A stretch of DNA of 64,000 nt from Bradyrhizobium sp. CCBAU 53351 (GTDB lineage Bacteria; Pseudomonadota; Alphaproteobacteria; Rhizobiales; Xanthobacteraceae), in contig NZ_CP030059.1 in assembly GCF_015291745.1 (NCBI RefSeq), positions 4,615,501 to 4,679,500 on the forward strand. The letters are read 5' to 3'. A program made the position numbers and the translations under genes. The notes below the pieces were generated by a model. The model searched no databases, was not told the DNA's origin, and saw only the letters and a program-made list of their open reading frames with translations. This document shows positions 42,627 through 52,180 of the stretch, piece after piece (position 1 is the stretch's first letter; each line of letters begins with the position of its first letter).

Positions 42627-43853
42627 ATGGGATTTGCCAGGCTGAAACTCATGGCGGCGGGGCTGGCGTTTGGTGGGCTGTTTTCCAGCGCAAATGCTCA
42701 GACCCCTCCCCCCATCCGGATCGGCGTCATGGCGAAATTCGCGCAGATCAACGGCGCCGCCATCCTCAACGGCGCCACGCTGGCGACCGAAGAAATCAAC
42801 GCCGCCGGGGGCGTCAAGGGACGCAAGGTCGAGCTGACCACCTATGACGATCAGGGCTCGGCCAGCGACGCCGTTCTGGCGTTTCAGCGCGCCGTCAAGC
42901 AGGACAAAGTCCAGGCGATCGTCGGCACCTTTCTCAGTGAGATCGCGATCGCACTCACCCCCTGGGCCGCCCGCCTCAAGGTGCCCTACATCATCACGGG
43001 TGCCGGCGCGGATCAGGTCGGTCTGCTCGTGAAGCAGAATTATCCGGCCTACAAGTATGTTTTTCGCTCGATCCTTCCGGCGAGTTCAACCGCGCGCGGC
43101 GTCTGCGAGTCGATGGGCGATATCGGCGTCAAACAGCTCGGCTATGCAAGCGCCGTTCTCATGACCGAGGATGCGGCCTGGACCAGGAGCTACGATGAGT
43201 TCCTGAAAACATGCCTGCCGTCGGTCGGTCTGAAGATCGTGGATGCGATCAAGGTCGCGACCGACACCAGCGACTTCACACCGATCTTCCAGAAGATCGA
43301 AGGCGCCAAGCCCAATGTCATTGTGACAGGCGTCGGAATCATCGGCAACAAGCCGGTCGTGCAGTGGCACAATCAGCAAGTTCCTCTGTTGATGATGGGA
43401 TATAACGCGCAAGCCGGCGCCAGCGCGTTCTGGAAGGAAACCAGCGGCGCAACGAATGGCGTCGTTACGTTCACCGCCGCATCGGAAGATTCCCCGCTTA
43501 CGCCAAAGACGGTGCCCTTCGCGAAGGCTTATCTCGCGCGCTTCAACACCACGGCGGCGGCACACTCCTTCGCCACCTATGATGCGATCTATCTTCTCAA
43601 GGACGCGATCGAGCGCAGCGGCACCACGGATGCCGACCCGCTCACCGACGCGCTGGAAAAAGCCGACTATGTGGGCGCCAGCGGCCGCATCGTCTTCCAG
43701 GGGCCTGATGATCCCCTCACCCACGACATGAAATACGGCAACGGCTTCGTCACCGGCGTCAGCATTCAGTGGCAGGAAGGCAAGCAGGTCACGATCTGGC
43801 CACCGAATGCCGCCACCGGCAAGGTGGCGAGCTCGCCTTTCGCATCGAAGTAG
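42627..43853 (+). CDS. ABC transporter substrate-binding protein, branched-chain amino-acid (HAAT) type
   Basis: 408 residues with a GGGGAGGAAA ribosome site. A Sec signal peptide ends near ANAQ (about residue 26). The mature part has the Leu/Ile/Val-binding fold: RIGVMAKFAQINGAAILNG, AAGGVKGRKVEL, and ITGAGADQVG. HAAT proteins with this catabolic surrounding usually bind aromatic or aliphatic acids rather than amino acids. First gene of an operon running to about 49.2 kb. Confidence 0.9.
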   Translation: MGFARLKLMAAGLAFGGLFSSANAQTPPPIRIGVMAKFAQINGAAILNGATLATEEINAAGGVKGRKVELTTYDDQGSASDAVLAFQRAVKQDKVQAIVGTFLSEIAIALTPWAARLKVPYIITGAGADQVGLLVKQNYPAYKYVFRSILPASSTARGVCESMGDIGVKQLGYASAVLMTEDAAWTRSYDEFLKTCLPSVGLKIVDAIKVATDTSDFTPIFQKIEGAKPNVIVTGVGIIGNKPVVQWHNQQVPLLMMGYNAQAGASAFWKETSGATNGVVTFTAASEDSPLTPKTVPFAKAYLARFNTTAAAHSFATYDAIYLLKDAIERSGTTDADPLTDALEKADYVGASGRIVFQGPDDPLTHDMKYGNGFVTGVSIQWQEGKQVTIWPPNAATGKVASSPFASK

Positions 43854-43915
43854 TTTTCATCACAGGAACTGTGCGGCCGGTCGATGATCGGCCGCACCGA
43901 GAGGTCGTTCGTCGC

Positions 43916-44788
43916 ATGTTGGTTCAACTGCTCATCAGCGGATTTCTCATCAGCGCCATCTATGCGCTGGCGACAACCGGCTTTACGTTGCTGTATGGCG
44001 TCAGCGGAATTCTCAACCTCGCACACGGCACCACGCTGGCAACGGCCGGCATCGTCGCCTGGTATGTGGCCGGCCTGACCTCGTTCGGACCCATTCAGAT
44101 CATCGTCGCCGGGGTAATGGCGGGTATCGTTGTCGGTCTGCTGACCTACGCGCTAATCGTGCGGCCGATCCAGCGCCTGAATGGGCTTTCCGAGGCCGAT
44201 GAGCACGTCTTCATGCTCGTCGGCACGCTGCTGTGGACCATCATTCTGCAGGAAATACTTGCCAATGTCTTCGGCGATGTCCCGGTGAGCGTCCCGCAGA
44301 TCGTGAGCGGTGTCGTCAATGTTTTCGGCGTCAGGACGCCGATATCGAGCCTGCTGGTTGCGGCAATCTCGTGGGGTATTCTCGGGGCCCTGTGGCTCTA
44401 TGTCGGCTTCACCAAGTCGGGCCGCTCGCTGCTGGCCGCCTCGGTCAATCCCCGCGGCCTCGTGCTGTGCGGCTTCAATCTAACCTCGATCCATCAGGTC
44501 GTCTGGATCATCTACGGTCTGTTGGCAGGCGTCGCGGGCGTCCTGATTGCCATGGTCCATGGCGTATCGCCAAGCGGCGGCCTCGAGCTCACGGCGACCG
44601 CGTTCTCCATCGTCATTCTCGGCGGTCTCGGCAGCGTGACCGGGTCGCTGATTGCAGCAAACATCATCGGCTTTATCGAGACGGCGACCGCCTATCTCGT
44701 CGGTCCGTCGCTACGGAGCCTGCCTTCGCTCATCATCCTGGTCGCGGTGCTCTATTTCCGCCCCCAGGGACTTTTCGGGCGCCGGTGA
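43916..44788 (+). CDS. ABC permease, LivH type
   Basis: 290 residues from ATG 43916. About eight membrane helices, with ALATTGFTLLYGVSGILNLAHGT at the N-terminus and the EAA-like loop in LVLCGFNL. Pairs with the LivM-type permease encoded four bases downstream. Confidence 0.9.
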   Translation: MLVQLLISGFLISAIYALATTGFTLLYGVSGILNLAHGTTLATAGIVAWYVAGLTSFGPIQIIVAGVMAGIVVGLLTYALIVRPIQRLNGLSEADEHVFMLVGTLLWTIILQEILANVFGDVPVSVPQIVSGVVNVFGVRTPISSLLVAAISWGILGALWLYVGFTKSGRSLLAASVNPRGLVLCGFNLTSIHQVVWIIYGLLAGVAGVLIAMVHGVSPSGGLELTATAFSIVILGGLGSVTGSLIAANIIGFIETATAYLVGPSLRSLPSLIILVAVLYFRPQGLFGRR

Positions 44789-44792
44789 CGCC

Positions 44793-45752
44793 ATGGATCA
44801 TCTGGCAGTGCCGGCCACTTCGAACGTGAGACGTTTTTCATCGCCAGCAACCATTCTGGCATGGCTCGCCGTGCCGTGCCTGATCGCACTTCCCTTCCTC
44901 GGGCTCTCCGAATACGCGATCGGCATTTTCACGTTGGGACTGTTCTTCGCGGTTTATGCGATGGGATGGGACCTGCTGTTCGGCTACGCCGGAGAGCCGA
45001 ATTTCGGCGCGACATTTCTGATCGGTGTCGGCGCCTATACCGCTGCGATGCTCAACAGCAACGGTCTCGCGTCGCCCTGGATCTGCGTCATCGCCGGTTC
45101 GCTGATGTCCGTCATCGCCGGGGTGCTTCTTGCACTGCCGGCTCTGCGGCTGCGCGGCCCCTATTTCGGCCTCGTGACGCTCGTGGCCGTGCTCATCCTG
45201 CGACAGTTGATCATCCTGTTCTCGCATCAGACCGGTGGCGAGATCGGGATAGCCGTGCCTGACGTGCTGACGTTGAGCGCCGTTGCAAATTACGAGATCG
45301 CACTCGCATGCGCCATCGTCAGCGCCGTCATGATCATCACGGTTGCCCGGTCGCCGTTCGGCCTGATCCTTCAGGCGATCGGCCAGGATCCGCTCAATGC
45401 CCAGGCCATGGGGTTCAGCATCGTCAAGTACAAGCTCGCCGCCTTCTGCTACAGCGCGTTCTTTTCCGGTTTAGCCGGCGCTCTGATGACGTTCTATATG
45501 GGAACCGCATCGCTCAACGTCTTCGTCGATGCGTCGGTTGGGGTCCAGATCATCATCGCCGCCATCATCGGCGGCCGCCGAACCATTATCGGGCCCGCTA
45601 TCGGCGGCGTCTTTCTCATCGTGCTCGGCGAATATATGCGCCCGTTCGGCCGGTTGAGCGAACTGGTCGTCGCGGTCATCGCACTGCTCGTGCTGCTGTT
45701 CCTCCCCAACGGCCTGCTCGGCCTGTTGAAGTTGAAGAGAAGCGCACGCTGA
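44793..45752 (+). CDS. ABC permease, LivM type
   Basis: 319 residues from ATG 44793. Membrane segments with MGWDLLFGYAGEPNFGATFLIG, ALPALRLRGPYFGLVTLV and AIGQDPLNAQAMGF (cytoplasmic coupling loop) are diagnostic of LivM. The stop overlaps the ATPase ATG (TGATG), giving tight coupling. Confidence 0.9.
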   Translation: MDHLAVPATSNVRRFSSPATILAWLAVPCLIALPFLGLSEYAIGIFTLGLFFAVYAMGWDLLFGYAGEPNFGATFLIGVGAYTAAMLNSNGLASPWICVIAGSLMSVIAGVLLALPALRLRGPYFGLVTLVAVLILRQLIILFSHQTGGEIGIAVPDVLTLSAVANYEIALACAIVSAVMIITVARSPFGLILQAIGQDPLNAQAMGFSIVKYKLAAFCYSAFFSGLAGALMTFYMGTASLNVFVDASVGVQIIIAAIIGGRRTIIGPAIGGVFLIVLGEYMRPFGRLSELVVAVIALLVLLFLPNGLLGLLKLKRSAR

Positions 45753-47203
45753 TGCTGCTAAAGGCCACGGACCTGCACAAGCGTTTTGGCGGCCTCCAGG
45801 CCGTCAGCGGCGTCGATCTTACAGTCGGCGAGCGCGAGATCGTCGGCCTGATCGGACCAAATGGATCAGGCAAATCCACGCTTCTCAGCCTGCTCATGGG
45901 CATCCATCGGATCGACGGCGGAACGGTGCGGATCGGCGATACGGACATCACCGGATGGCCCCCGCACCGGATTGCCCGATCGGGAATGAGCATGATGTTC
46001 CAGCATTCCCGGCCGCTGCTCCAGCAAACCGTGCTGGAGAACGTCCTGCTCGCGCTGCTTCCCGACAGCATGCTCAACTTTCGCTTTTCCGAGACGCTGC
46101 GCGGCCGCGCGCGGGCTATCCTGGGTCAGGTTCATCTGACTGACGTGGCGGACCGGTTACCCGGAGAGTTGGCCTTTGCCGACCTTCGCAGACTGGAGCT
46201 CGCCAAGACCCTCGCCGCGCAACCCAGACTGATGCTGCTCGACGAGCCGTTTGCGGGCCTCAGCGCCACGGAGGTGCGCGAGTTCTCCACCTTGATCCGC
46301 ACGATGCGCGACGAAGGCCGCTCCGTCATTCTGGTCGATCACAATGTGAAGGGCGTGCATGCGCTGGTCGATCGCATGGTGGCCATGAGCAGTGGCGCCA
46401 AGATCGCCGACGACCGCCCCGATCGCGTCCTCGCTGATGAGCAGGTCCGCAGGGTCTATCTTGGCTCCGGCGCGACCGGCGCGGCAGTCGCTGCTTCGCA
46501 GACCAGTTCCGCGCCCATCCTCGAGGTCGCCGACCTGACCGTTCGATACGGCAAGGCCAGCGCGCTCGACAAGGTGTCCCTGACCGCCCGGCAGGGTGAA
46601 GTGACCGCGATCGTTGGCCTCAATGGCGCCGGCAAATCCACGCTATTCCATGCGGTCTGCCGGCTCGTTCGGAGCACGGGGACCGTCAGCTTCGACGGGC
46701 ACGCCATCGCCGACAACACGGCCCAGATCGCCAGATCCGGTGTCGTCCTGTGCCCCGAAAAGCGCGAGCTGTTCGGCGACATGACGGTGTTCGAGAACTT
46801 GCGGATCGGCGGCAGCCATTTGCCGACGGCGGATTTCCGCCAAAGGATCGATTTCGTCGAAACGCTGTTTCCCCGCCTCGCCGAGCGCCGCAAGCAGAAT
46901 GCGCGGACGCTGTCGGGCGGTGAGCAGCAGCAATTGGCCATCGGCCGGGCGCTGATGATGAAGCCGAAGCTGCTTTTGATCGATGAACCGACGCTCGGGC
47001 TTGCCCCCGTCGTCCTGGATCTGATCTCGGAGACGATCGAGAAGCTGCGCACCTCCGGGGAATTGTCCCTGTTCATCGCGGAGCAAAACATCACCTTCGC
47101 GCTCCGGCATGCCAATTCGATTCACCTGCTCGAACAAGGACAGATCGTCTGGTCGGGCCCCACACACCGGTTTGTCGACGAGGTCGGCCACAAGGTGCTG
47201 TAA
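45752..47203 (+). CDS. fused ABC ATPase, LivG-LivF
   Basis: 483 residues holding two nucleotide-binding domains that are normally separate. Half 1 (1-~245): Walker A GPNGSGKST, Walker B LMLLDEPFAGLS, but the signature is LAFADLRRLELAK with no GG/GxQ glycine. Half 2 (~255-483): Walker A GLNGAGKST, signature LSGGEQQQLAIG, Walker B LLLIDEPTLGLAP. A short Ala/Ser/Gln linker joins them. The missing glycine predicts one weak and one strong ATP site. The frame is open upstream of 45752 inside livM by chance. Confidence 0.9.
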   Translation: MLLKATDLHKRFGGLQAVSGVDLTVGEREIVGLIGPNGSGKSTLLSLLMGIHRIDGGTVRIGDTDITGWPPHRIARSGMSMMFQHSRPLLQQTVLENVLLALLPDSMLNFRFSETLRGRARAILGQVHLTDVADRLPGELAFADLRRLELAKTLAAQPRLMLLDEPFAGLSATEVREFSTLIRTMRDEGRSVILVDHNVKGVHALVDRMVAMSSGAKIADDRPDRVLADEQVRRVYLGSGATGAAVAASQTSSAPILEVADLTVRYGKASALDKVSLTARQGEVTAIVGLNGAGKSTLFHAVCRLVRSTGTVSFDGHAIADNTAQIARSGVVLCPEKRELFGDMTVFENLRIGGSHLPTADFRQRIDFVETLFPRLAERRKQNARTLSGGEQQQLAIGRALMMKPKLLLIDEPTLGLAPVVLDLISETIEKLRTSGELSLFIAEQNITFALRHANSIHLLEQGQIVWSGPTHRFVDEVGHKVL

Positions 47204-47222
47204 CGCGTCGGAGGAATGACTG

Positions 47223-48413
47223 ATGAGGATGGAGACCACAACAACCACCCAGGCGCGGGGCAAGACATTCGCCATTCACGGCTTCTGCGAGCCTCGATTT
47301 GCAGGTGTACGAGAGGCGTTCATCGAGAACTACCTGCGTGAAGACGAGATCGGCTCCGCGTTCAGCGTCGTGGAAGATGGCAAGACGGTCGTCGATCTCT
47401 GGGGCGGCTGGAAGGATGCCGGCTGCACGAAACCCTGGGAGCGCGGCACCATCGTCTGTATGATGTCGGTGGTGAAAGGCCTCGGCGGCATTGCCTTCAA
47501 CATGCTGATCGATCGTGGCCTTGTCGATCCCGATGCTCCCGTTGCCAAATACTGGCCCGAATTTGCCCAGAACGGCAAGGCGACTCTCCCGGTTCGCTTC
47601 GTGCTCGATCACCGGGCGGGGCTGCCCGTCGTCACCGCGCCGCTTCCTCGCGGCGCCATGTTCGACCGTGAAGCCATGACGACGGCGCTCGCCGCGCAAG
47701 CGCCGCTATGGGAGCCCGGAACCCAGGCTGGATATCACATTCACACCCAGGGCTTCCTTCTCAGCGAAATCTGCCGGCGCGTAACCGGCAAGACGATGGC
47801 CGGCTTCTTCCGCGACGAGATCGCATTGCCGCTCAAAGTGGATTATCAGATCGGTGGTTTAAACGAAGTCGATCAGATGCGGTGTGCGGAACTTCAGCCC
47901 GTGCTTGAGGGCACGCTGTTCGCCGTCAAGGACCGGGAGCCGGATACCTTGCTCGGCAAGGCCTTCGCGCAGAATCCGGACGAACCCTGGCCGGTGACGC
48001 TCAATTCGAAGGCGTGGCGCGAGGCCGAGATCTCCAGCGCCAACGGCCACGGAAACGCGCGCGCCGTTGCGCGGATCTATGGGACGGTCGCAAGGGGCGG
48101 AGAACTCGACGGTGTTCGCCTGCTGTCGCCAGCGGGAATCGAGCGCATGCGCACCGAACAGCACAACATGACCGAGGTCATGCAACAACGCCCGTACCAC
48201 CAGGGTCTTGGCATCCTGCTCAACACGGCGGAGGCGGTGTGGATGGGACCTAACCCGAAGGCATTCGGTCATCACGGGATTGGCGGATCACTTGGAATGG
48301 CCGATCCCGAGGCGAAACTGGGCATCTCCTACAGCGTCAATCGGATGCACGCGCGAGGAGACAATGGCCCGCGTGCGCGCCGGTTGATCGAAGCCGTTTA
48401 CACATCGCTATAA
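47223..48413 (+). CDS. serine hydrolase, beta-lactamase (class C)/EstB type
   Basis: 396 residues with a CGGAGGAAT ribosome site. SxxK is S82-V-V-K85; Tyr in AGYHIHTQG replaces YxN, and HHGIGGS supplies the third motif. No export signal, so cytoplasmic. As part of the importer operon it may hydrolyse an imported ester or lactone. A different protein from the hydrolase at 11.8 kb. Confidence 0.87.
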   Translation: MRMETTTTTQARGKTFAIHGFCEPRFAGVREAFIENYLREDEIGSAFSVVEDGKTVVDLWGGWKDAGCTKPWERGTIVCMMSVVKGLGGIAFNMLIDRGLVDPDAPVAKYWPEFAQNGKATLPVRFVLDHRAGLPVVTAPLPRGAMFDREAMTTALAAQAPLWEPGTQAGYHIHTQGFLLSEICRRVTGKTMAGFFRDEIALPLKVDYQIGGLNEVDQMRCAELQPVLEGTLFAVKDREPDTLLGKAFAQNPDEPWPVTLNSKAWREAEISSANGHGNARAVARIYGTVARGGELDGVRLLSPAGIERMRTEQHNMTEVMQQRPYHQGLGILLNTAEAVWMGPNPKAFGHHGIGGSLGMADPEAKLGISYSVNRMHARGDNGPRARRLIEAVYTSL

Positions 48414-48425
48414 GGGAGTTCTGGC

Positions 48426-49202
48426 ATGGATCGCACAACAAGCGCAGACGTAGCCGTGATAACCGGCGGCGCCGGCGGCATTGGCGCCGCCACGGCAGCG
48501 ATCCTGCGCGAAGACGGCTGGCGCGTGGTTATTGCCGACCTCGATCTCGACCGCGCGCAGGCCGAAGCCAGTCGCATCGGCGCGTCCGCTTGCGCCATCG
48601 ACATCGCTGACAAGCAATCGGTTGACGAGGCAGCGGCTTGGGTCGAACGCGAGATTGGTCCCTGCGGCGCCCTCGTCGCCTGCGCGGCACATCTGGAAAA
48701 TCCACACCGGCCAGAGGCTCAGGACATCGCGGAGTTTGACCGGATCGTCGCGACCAACATTCGTGGCACATTCGTCACCCTAACCGCCTTCGGCGCGAGC
48801 ATGCTGCGACGCGGGCGAGGTTCGATCGTCACCATCGGCTCCATCACGGCGCTCAATTCATCCCCTCTGGTGGCCTACGGGCCGTCCAAGTCGGCCATTC
48901 TGGCGATGACGCGCGATTTCGCTGGTGCTTGGGGACGAAAGGGAATCCGCGTCAATTGCGTGTGCCCGGGGCCGACGCGGACGCCTGCTGTCGAAGCAAG
49001 CTACGCCAGAGGTGAACGCGATCCCGGTATCATGACTGCACAGACGGCGTTGGGCCACCTCGTCGACCCCCGCGATGTCGGACATGCCGTCGCGTTCCTG
49101 CTGTCGGAAAGAGCCCGCTCGATTACCGGGACTGTTCTTCCGGTGGATGCCGGTACGCTCGTAAGCCAGTTGTGGTCGCTGTACGGCGGCCTGCCCGCTT
49201 AG
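48426..49202 (+). CDS. SDR-family oxidoreductase
   Basis: 258 residues, 12 bases after the hydrolase. TGGAGGIG near residue 14, CAAHL at the NNAG position, and IGSITALNSSPLVAYGPSK with the Ser-Tyr-Lys site, then SITGTVLPVDAG. Fits oxidation of the alcohol released by the preceding hydrolase. Last gene of the importer operon. Confidence 0.87.
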   Translation: MDRTTSADVAVITGGAGGIGAATAAILREDGWRVVIADLDLDRAQAEASRIGASACAIDIADKQSVDEAAAWVEREIGPCGALVACAAHLENPHRPEAQDIAEFDRIVATNIRGTFVTLTAFGASMLRRGRGSIVTIGSITALNSSPLVAYGPSKSAILAMTRDFAGAWGRKGIRVNCVCPGPTRTPAVEASYARGERDPGIMTAQTALGHLVDPRDVGHAVAFLLSERARSITGTVLPVDAGTLVSQLWSLYGGLPA

Positions 49203-49352
49203 AGCGCCGGCAACTCGATATCGAGAGCAATGTTCGCGAAAACAGCCTGACCGGCTGACGTCTGGGATCACGCATTCGTGCACATCGCTGCGCCGCTGGC
49301 AGCCAGCAGCGCCGGTCACTGGCTTGGATTGCACGGCTCGCGGGGAGCACTA

Positions 49353-51332
49353 TCAGAACGCCACCTTGACGCCGCCATTGACTCCGAAGTCATTGCCGTC
49401 CGCCCGTGCGAAAGTGCTGACCACATTGACCGTTGCGCTGACCTTGTCGGTGATGACGGCCGCGACACCGGCGGCAATCTTGCCGTATGTCTGGTTGCGG
49501 TTATCGATCGGGGTAAGGACCGGCAACAGCGGTGTCGTGACCTGCGTCGTGATAAGCGTGCGGCCGGAGCCGATGAAGTCATGCTCGGCCGTCAGGTTCA
49601 CGAACGGGCTATACAGGCCCTTTCCGATCAGCAAGGGAGCGCGCAACTGGACACCCGCACTGCCCGTCAGGTTGTCGAGCTTCTGCTTGTCGACGATGTT
49701 GGTCAGCAGAATATCGCCGGTTTCGGTATAGCCCGCGATTTGCGCATTAATGTAGGAAAATCCCGCGATCGGTCCGACCCGCAGTATGCCGGTGTCAAAC
49801 AGGTAGCCGGCCTTGCCTGCCAGTGTGAACGTATCGGCATTGGTCGAGCCACGGATGGTGTCGATGATGCCCTGGCGATCGGTTGCAAAGTTCTGGCGTC
49901 CGTAGGCGGCGAGACCGTCGGCAAACCAGTTGGCGGCGGTATAGGACGCATAGCCGCCGAGCTGGAAAGCATCGATCTTGTAGTGGGCGTTCTGTACCGC
50001 AAGGTTCACGTTCGGCTGCGCATAGCCGAACACGGCGCCGACGCGCAGATTCGGGTTGATCCTGTACTCGACCCCGATGCTGCCGCCGGGCGATCGGTAG
50101 TCGTAGCTCGACAGGAACGCCTGTGCTTCACGGTTGCCACCGGCGTAGCTGGTCTCGCCATATACCGACCATGGACTGGCAGCGACCTGCTGCAGCGGAC
50201 GGGCCTTGGCTGGCACTTCCCGATAGGCCGCCATCGCGTTCATCGCGTTGCCCATTCCATACGGTGCAAACGACCGGTAGCCATCCAGCCTGCCGAATAC
50301 CGCATTCGCGAAGCTGTTGGCGCTTGCCAAGGCGACGTCGGCTTGCGGCGCGACGGTCAGCGGCGCATCCATCTGGTTTGCCATGTAGCGGGCGATCAGC
50401 GCGAAGCCTGCACTGGTCGGATGAATGGCGTCCCAATAAAAATAGCTATTCTGGACGGCCGTCGAGGCGGCGAGGCAGCCCGGAGTGCCCAAGGCGACCA
50501 GACAACCGCTGGCGCTGGCAAAGCCATATTGACCGGGATTGGCCACGATCCTGGCCTGCAGGGTCTCGTAATCGAACAGGAAGATGCGCGTCCCTGCCCT
50601 CGCCGCAGGCGCCAGCAATTGCTGGACCTGCTGGTAGTAGGTGTGCGCCCACGCAGCGCGTTGGGCAGGCGTTGTCGCAGGATCGCCGAATGGCGCCGGG
50701 AAATAGAAGGGATTGCCGGGGCTGACCCAGGCGATGTTATGCGCGCCCAGCGCGATCAGTTGTTGCACGCCGGTGGCCGCATTGCCCGCTGACGTGGTTG
50801 CCAGCGCCTGGATCTGCGCGATGCTGTTGGCGCTGCCGAATTGAGCCTGATCGTTTCCGCCGATCGACAACGCGACGAGATCGCGCGAACCGAACCTGCG
50901 GCCGCTGGCAACAAAGGCCGCTACTTCCTGGCTAAAGCCGGGAAGACCGGGAATGACGTTGGTGTTGCCGGTCTGCGCGCCGCCGATCGCATAGTTGGTG
51001 AGCGGCGCAAGGTTATAGGTCGACTGCAGTGAGTCGACGAAGTTGGTGCCTTGGCTGAACCGGCATGTCGGATTGGTCGGCGGGCCCGCTGGACAGGGAA
51101 AGCCGAGCAGGCGAAACGCGCCGCCCGGCGCCGAGCCCGTATCGGCGTAACTGTCGCCGAAGCCGGTGATGCCGGTGAATGGCGTTGATTGCGCCAACAG
51201 TGGTGCCGGAGCCCCCACGAGACCGATTGCCGCGACCGCAAAACGCAGCGCGCGTCGCCACTGCGAACCGCCGCGGGCGGCCGATATGGGCCCCTGCGAA
51301 ATAAATCTGTGCAAGCGGTTACGCTTCCCCAT
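49353..51332 (-). CDS. autotransporter GDSL/SGNH esterase (EstA-like)
   Basis: 659 residues. A long basic signal peptide ends near LLAQ (48). The passenger is an SGNH hydrolase: GDSY (59-62, catalytic Ser61), GGND (158-161) and DAIHPT (Asp301, His304). From about residue 390 a translocator beta-barrel follows and ends NGGVKVAF with the terminal Phe needed for outer-membrane assembly. It should display a lipase/esterase on the cell surface. Divergent from marR across a tandem palindrome. Confidence 0.92.
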   Translation of the reverse strand: MGKRNRLHRFISQGPISAARGGSQWRRALRFAVAAIGLVGAPAPLLAQSTPFTGITGFGDSYADTGSAPGGAFRLLGFPCPAGPPTNPTCRFSQGTNFVDSLQSTYNLAPLTNYAIGGAQTGNTNVIPGLPGFSQEVAAFVASGRRFGSRDLVALSIGGNDQAQFGSANSIAQIQALATTSAGNAATGVQQLIALGAHNIAWVSPGNPFYFPAPFGDPATTPAQRAAWAHTYYQQVQQLLAPAARAGTRIFLFDYETLQARIVANPGQYGFASASGCLVALGTPGCLAASTAVQNSYFYWDAIHPTSAGFALIARYMANQMDAPLTVAPQADVALASANSFANAVFGRLDGYRSFAPYGMGNAMNAMAAYREVPAKARPLQQVAASPWSVYGETSYAGGNREAQAFLSSYDYRSPGGSIGVEYRINPNLRVGAVFGYAQPNVNLAVQNAHYKIDAFQLGGYASYTAANWFADGLAAYGRQNFATDRQGIIDTIRGSTNADTFTLAGKAGYLFDTGILRVGPIAGFSYINAQIAGYTETGDILLTNIVDKQKLDNLTGSAGVQLRAPLLIGKGLYSPFVNLTAEHDFIGSGRTLITTQVTTPLLPVLTPIDNRNQTYGKIAAGVAAVITDKVSATVNVVSTFARADGNDFGVNGGVKVAF

Positions 51333-51386
51333 GGCGCCGTCCTCCCCCTAAAGCCCCGCGTATCCGCGTCTTTTGTGGGAGATATT

Positions 51387-51417
51387 GTTCTTATTATGAA
51401 CTGTTCTTGTCAAGAAC
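51387..51417. promoter_or_regulatory. tandem MarR operator candidate
   Basis: Two 15-bp sites with the same plan GTTC-N7-GAAC: GTTCTTATTATGAAC (51387-51401) and GTTCTTGTCAAGAAC (51403-51417), one base apart; the second extends to the perfect TGTTCTTGTCAAGAACA (51402-51418). They lie in the gap between the esterase and marR starts, which makes both genes likely targets of the MarR protein. Confidence 0.65.
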
Positions 51418-51487
51418 AATTCGACAAATGAATTGCACTGCGCAATCCGGCAGGCGAAGAAGGACACCCGATCGGATCGATGAGAGA

Positions 51488-52027
51488 ATGAGCTTGGCGG
51501 ATCAACTGTTTCGAGCGCCGCGCGCGGCGCCCCCTTCCCGGAAGACTGCGGCCGCTGAGAGAAAAAGGCGGCCATTGAAACAGCCGACCGAAGCGGGCGC
51601 GTCGGTCAGTCTGGAGCGACTCACGAGTCTCGCCGGCTATTTGATCCGGCAAGCACAAGTGTGGGTCTTCCAGGATTTCAATGCGACGCTGGCGCCCCTG
51701 GATATTCACCCCGCACAGTACTCGATCCTAACGGTGATAAGAGAAAACCCCGGACTTTCGCAGATGGCGCTGTCGCAGGCGCTTGGCATCGTGCGGTCCG
51801 GCGTGGTGCCATTGCTTGATGGCCTCGAGTCAAGAAAGCTCCTGAAGCGAACCGCCCACGTCTCGGATCGGCGCTCGCACGCGCTGCACTTGACCGCGGA
51901 AGGCAACGCACTGCTCGCACGAGCCGATGCTTTGGTGCAGCAACACGAGGATCGCCTGATCCAAAAGGTCGGTGCGCGTGGTCACAAGCAGCTCATCGAT
52001 ATACTCAAGGTGTTCGGGCGCAACTGA
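51488..52027 (+). CDS. MarR-family transcriptional regulator
   Basis: 179 residues from ATG 51488; earlier in-frame ATGs at 51407 and 51428 fall inside or beside the operator. Winged-helix core: HPAQYSILTVIRENPGLSQMALSQALGIVRSGVVPLLDGLESRKLL, then wing VSDRRSHALHLT. A basic N-terminal extension of about 35 residues is present. Predicted repressor of the surface esterase and of itself. Its 3' end is duplicated at 53.25 kb. Confidence 0.88.
   Translation: MSLADQLFRAPRAAPPSRKTAAAERKRRPLKQPTEAGASVSLERLTSLAGYLIRQAQVWVFQDFNATLAPLDIHPAQYSILTVIRENPGLSQMALSQALGIVRSGVVPLLDGLESRKLLKRTAHVSDRRSHALHLTAEGNALLARADALVQQHEDRLIQKVGARGHKQLIDILKVFGRN
51894..52020 (+). repeat. direct repeat copy 1 (3' end of marR)
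   Basis: The last ~127 bases of marR, from CCGCGGAAGGCAACG to GTTCGGGCG, recur with roughly 15-20% differences by eye at 53254-53380 in the same orientation. Confidence 0.8.
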
Positions 52028-52064
52028 GATTTGGCGAAACACAACTTATGCAGCCATTGCATCA

Positions 52065-52170
52065 ATGAATCGAAACCAGCTCAATGATCTCGCAACCTTC
52101 AAAATCGCGGCTGACGAAGGTAGATTCAAGCGGGCAGCGGCGCAGTCTGCTACGATAGGGCTGCTTACTG
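52065..52170 (+). pseudogene. truncated 5' end of a LysR-family gene
   Basis: ATG 52065 opens MNRNQLNDLATF then DEGRFKRAAAQ, matching the start of a LysR winged helix (compare MARDNIGDLTTF...RSFTKAAAQ at 57719). The match ends after about 30 codons and the frame stops at 52187 within the convergent SMP-30 gene. A relic. Confidence 0.7.
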
Positions 52171-52180
52171 AAGTTCGTGG

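Noticed and set aside
45308..45751. 148-codon extension upstream of the fused ATPase
   Set aside because: It lies within livM in another frame; the ATPase domain begins naturally at the ATG overlapping the livM stop.
49278..50792. 504-codon plus-strand frame
   Set aside because: Antisense of the autotransporter esterase, whose signal peptide, catalytic motifs and barrel end are all present.
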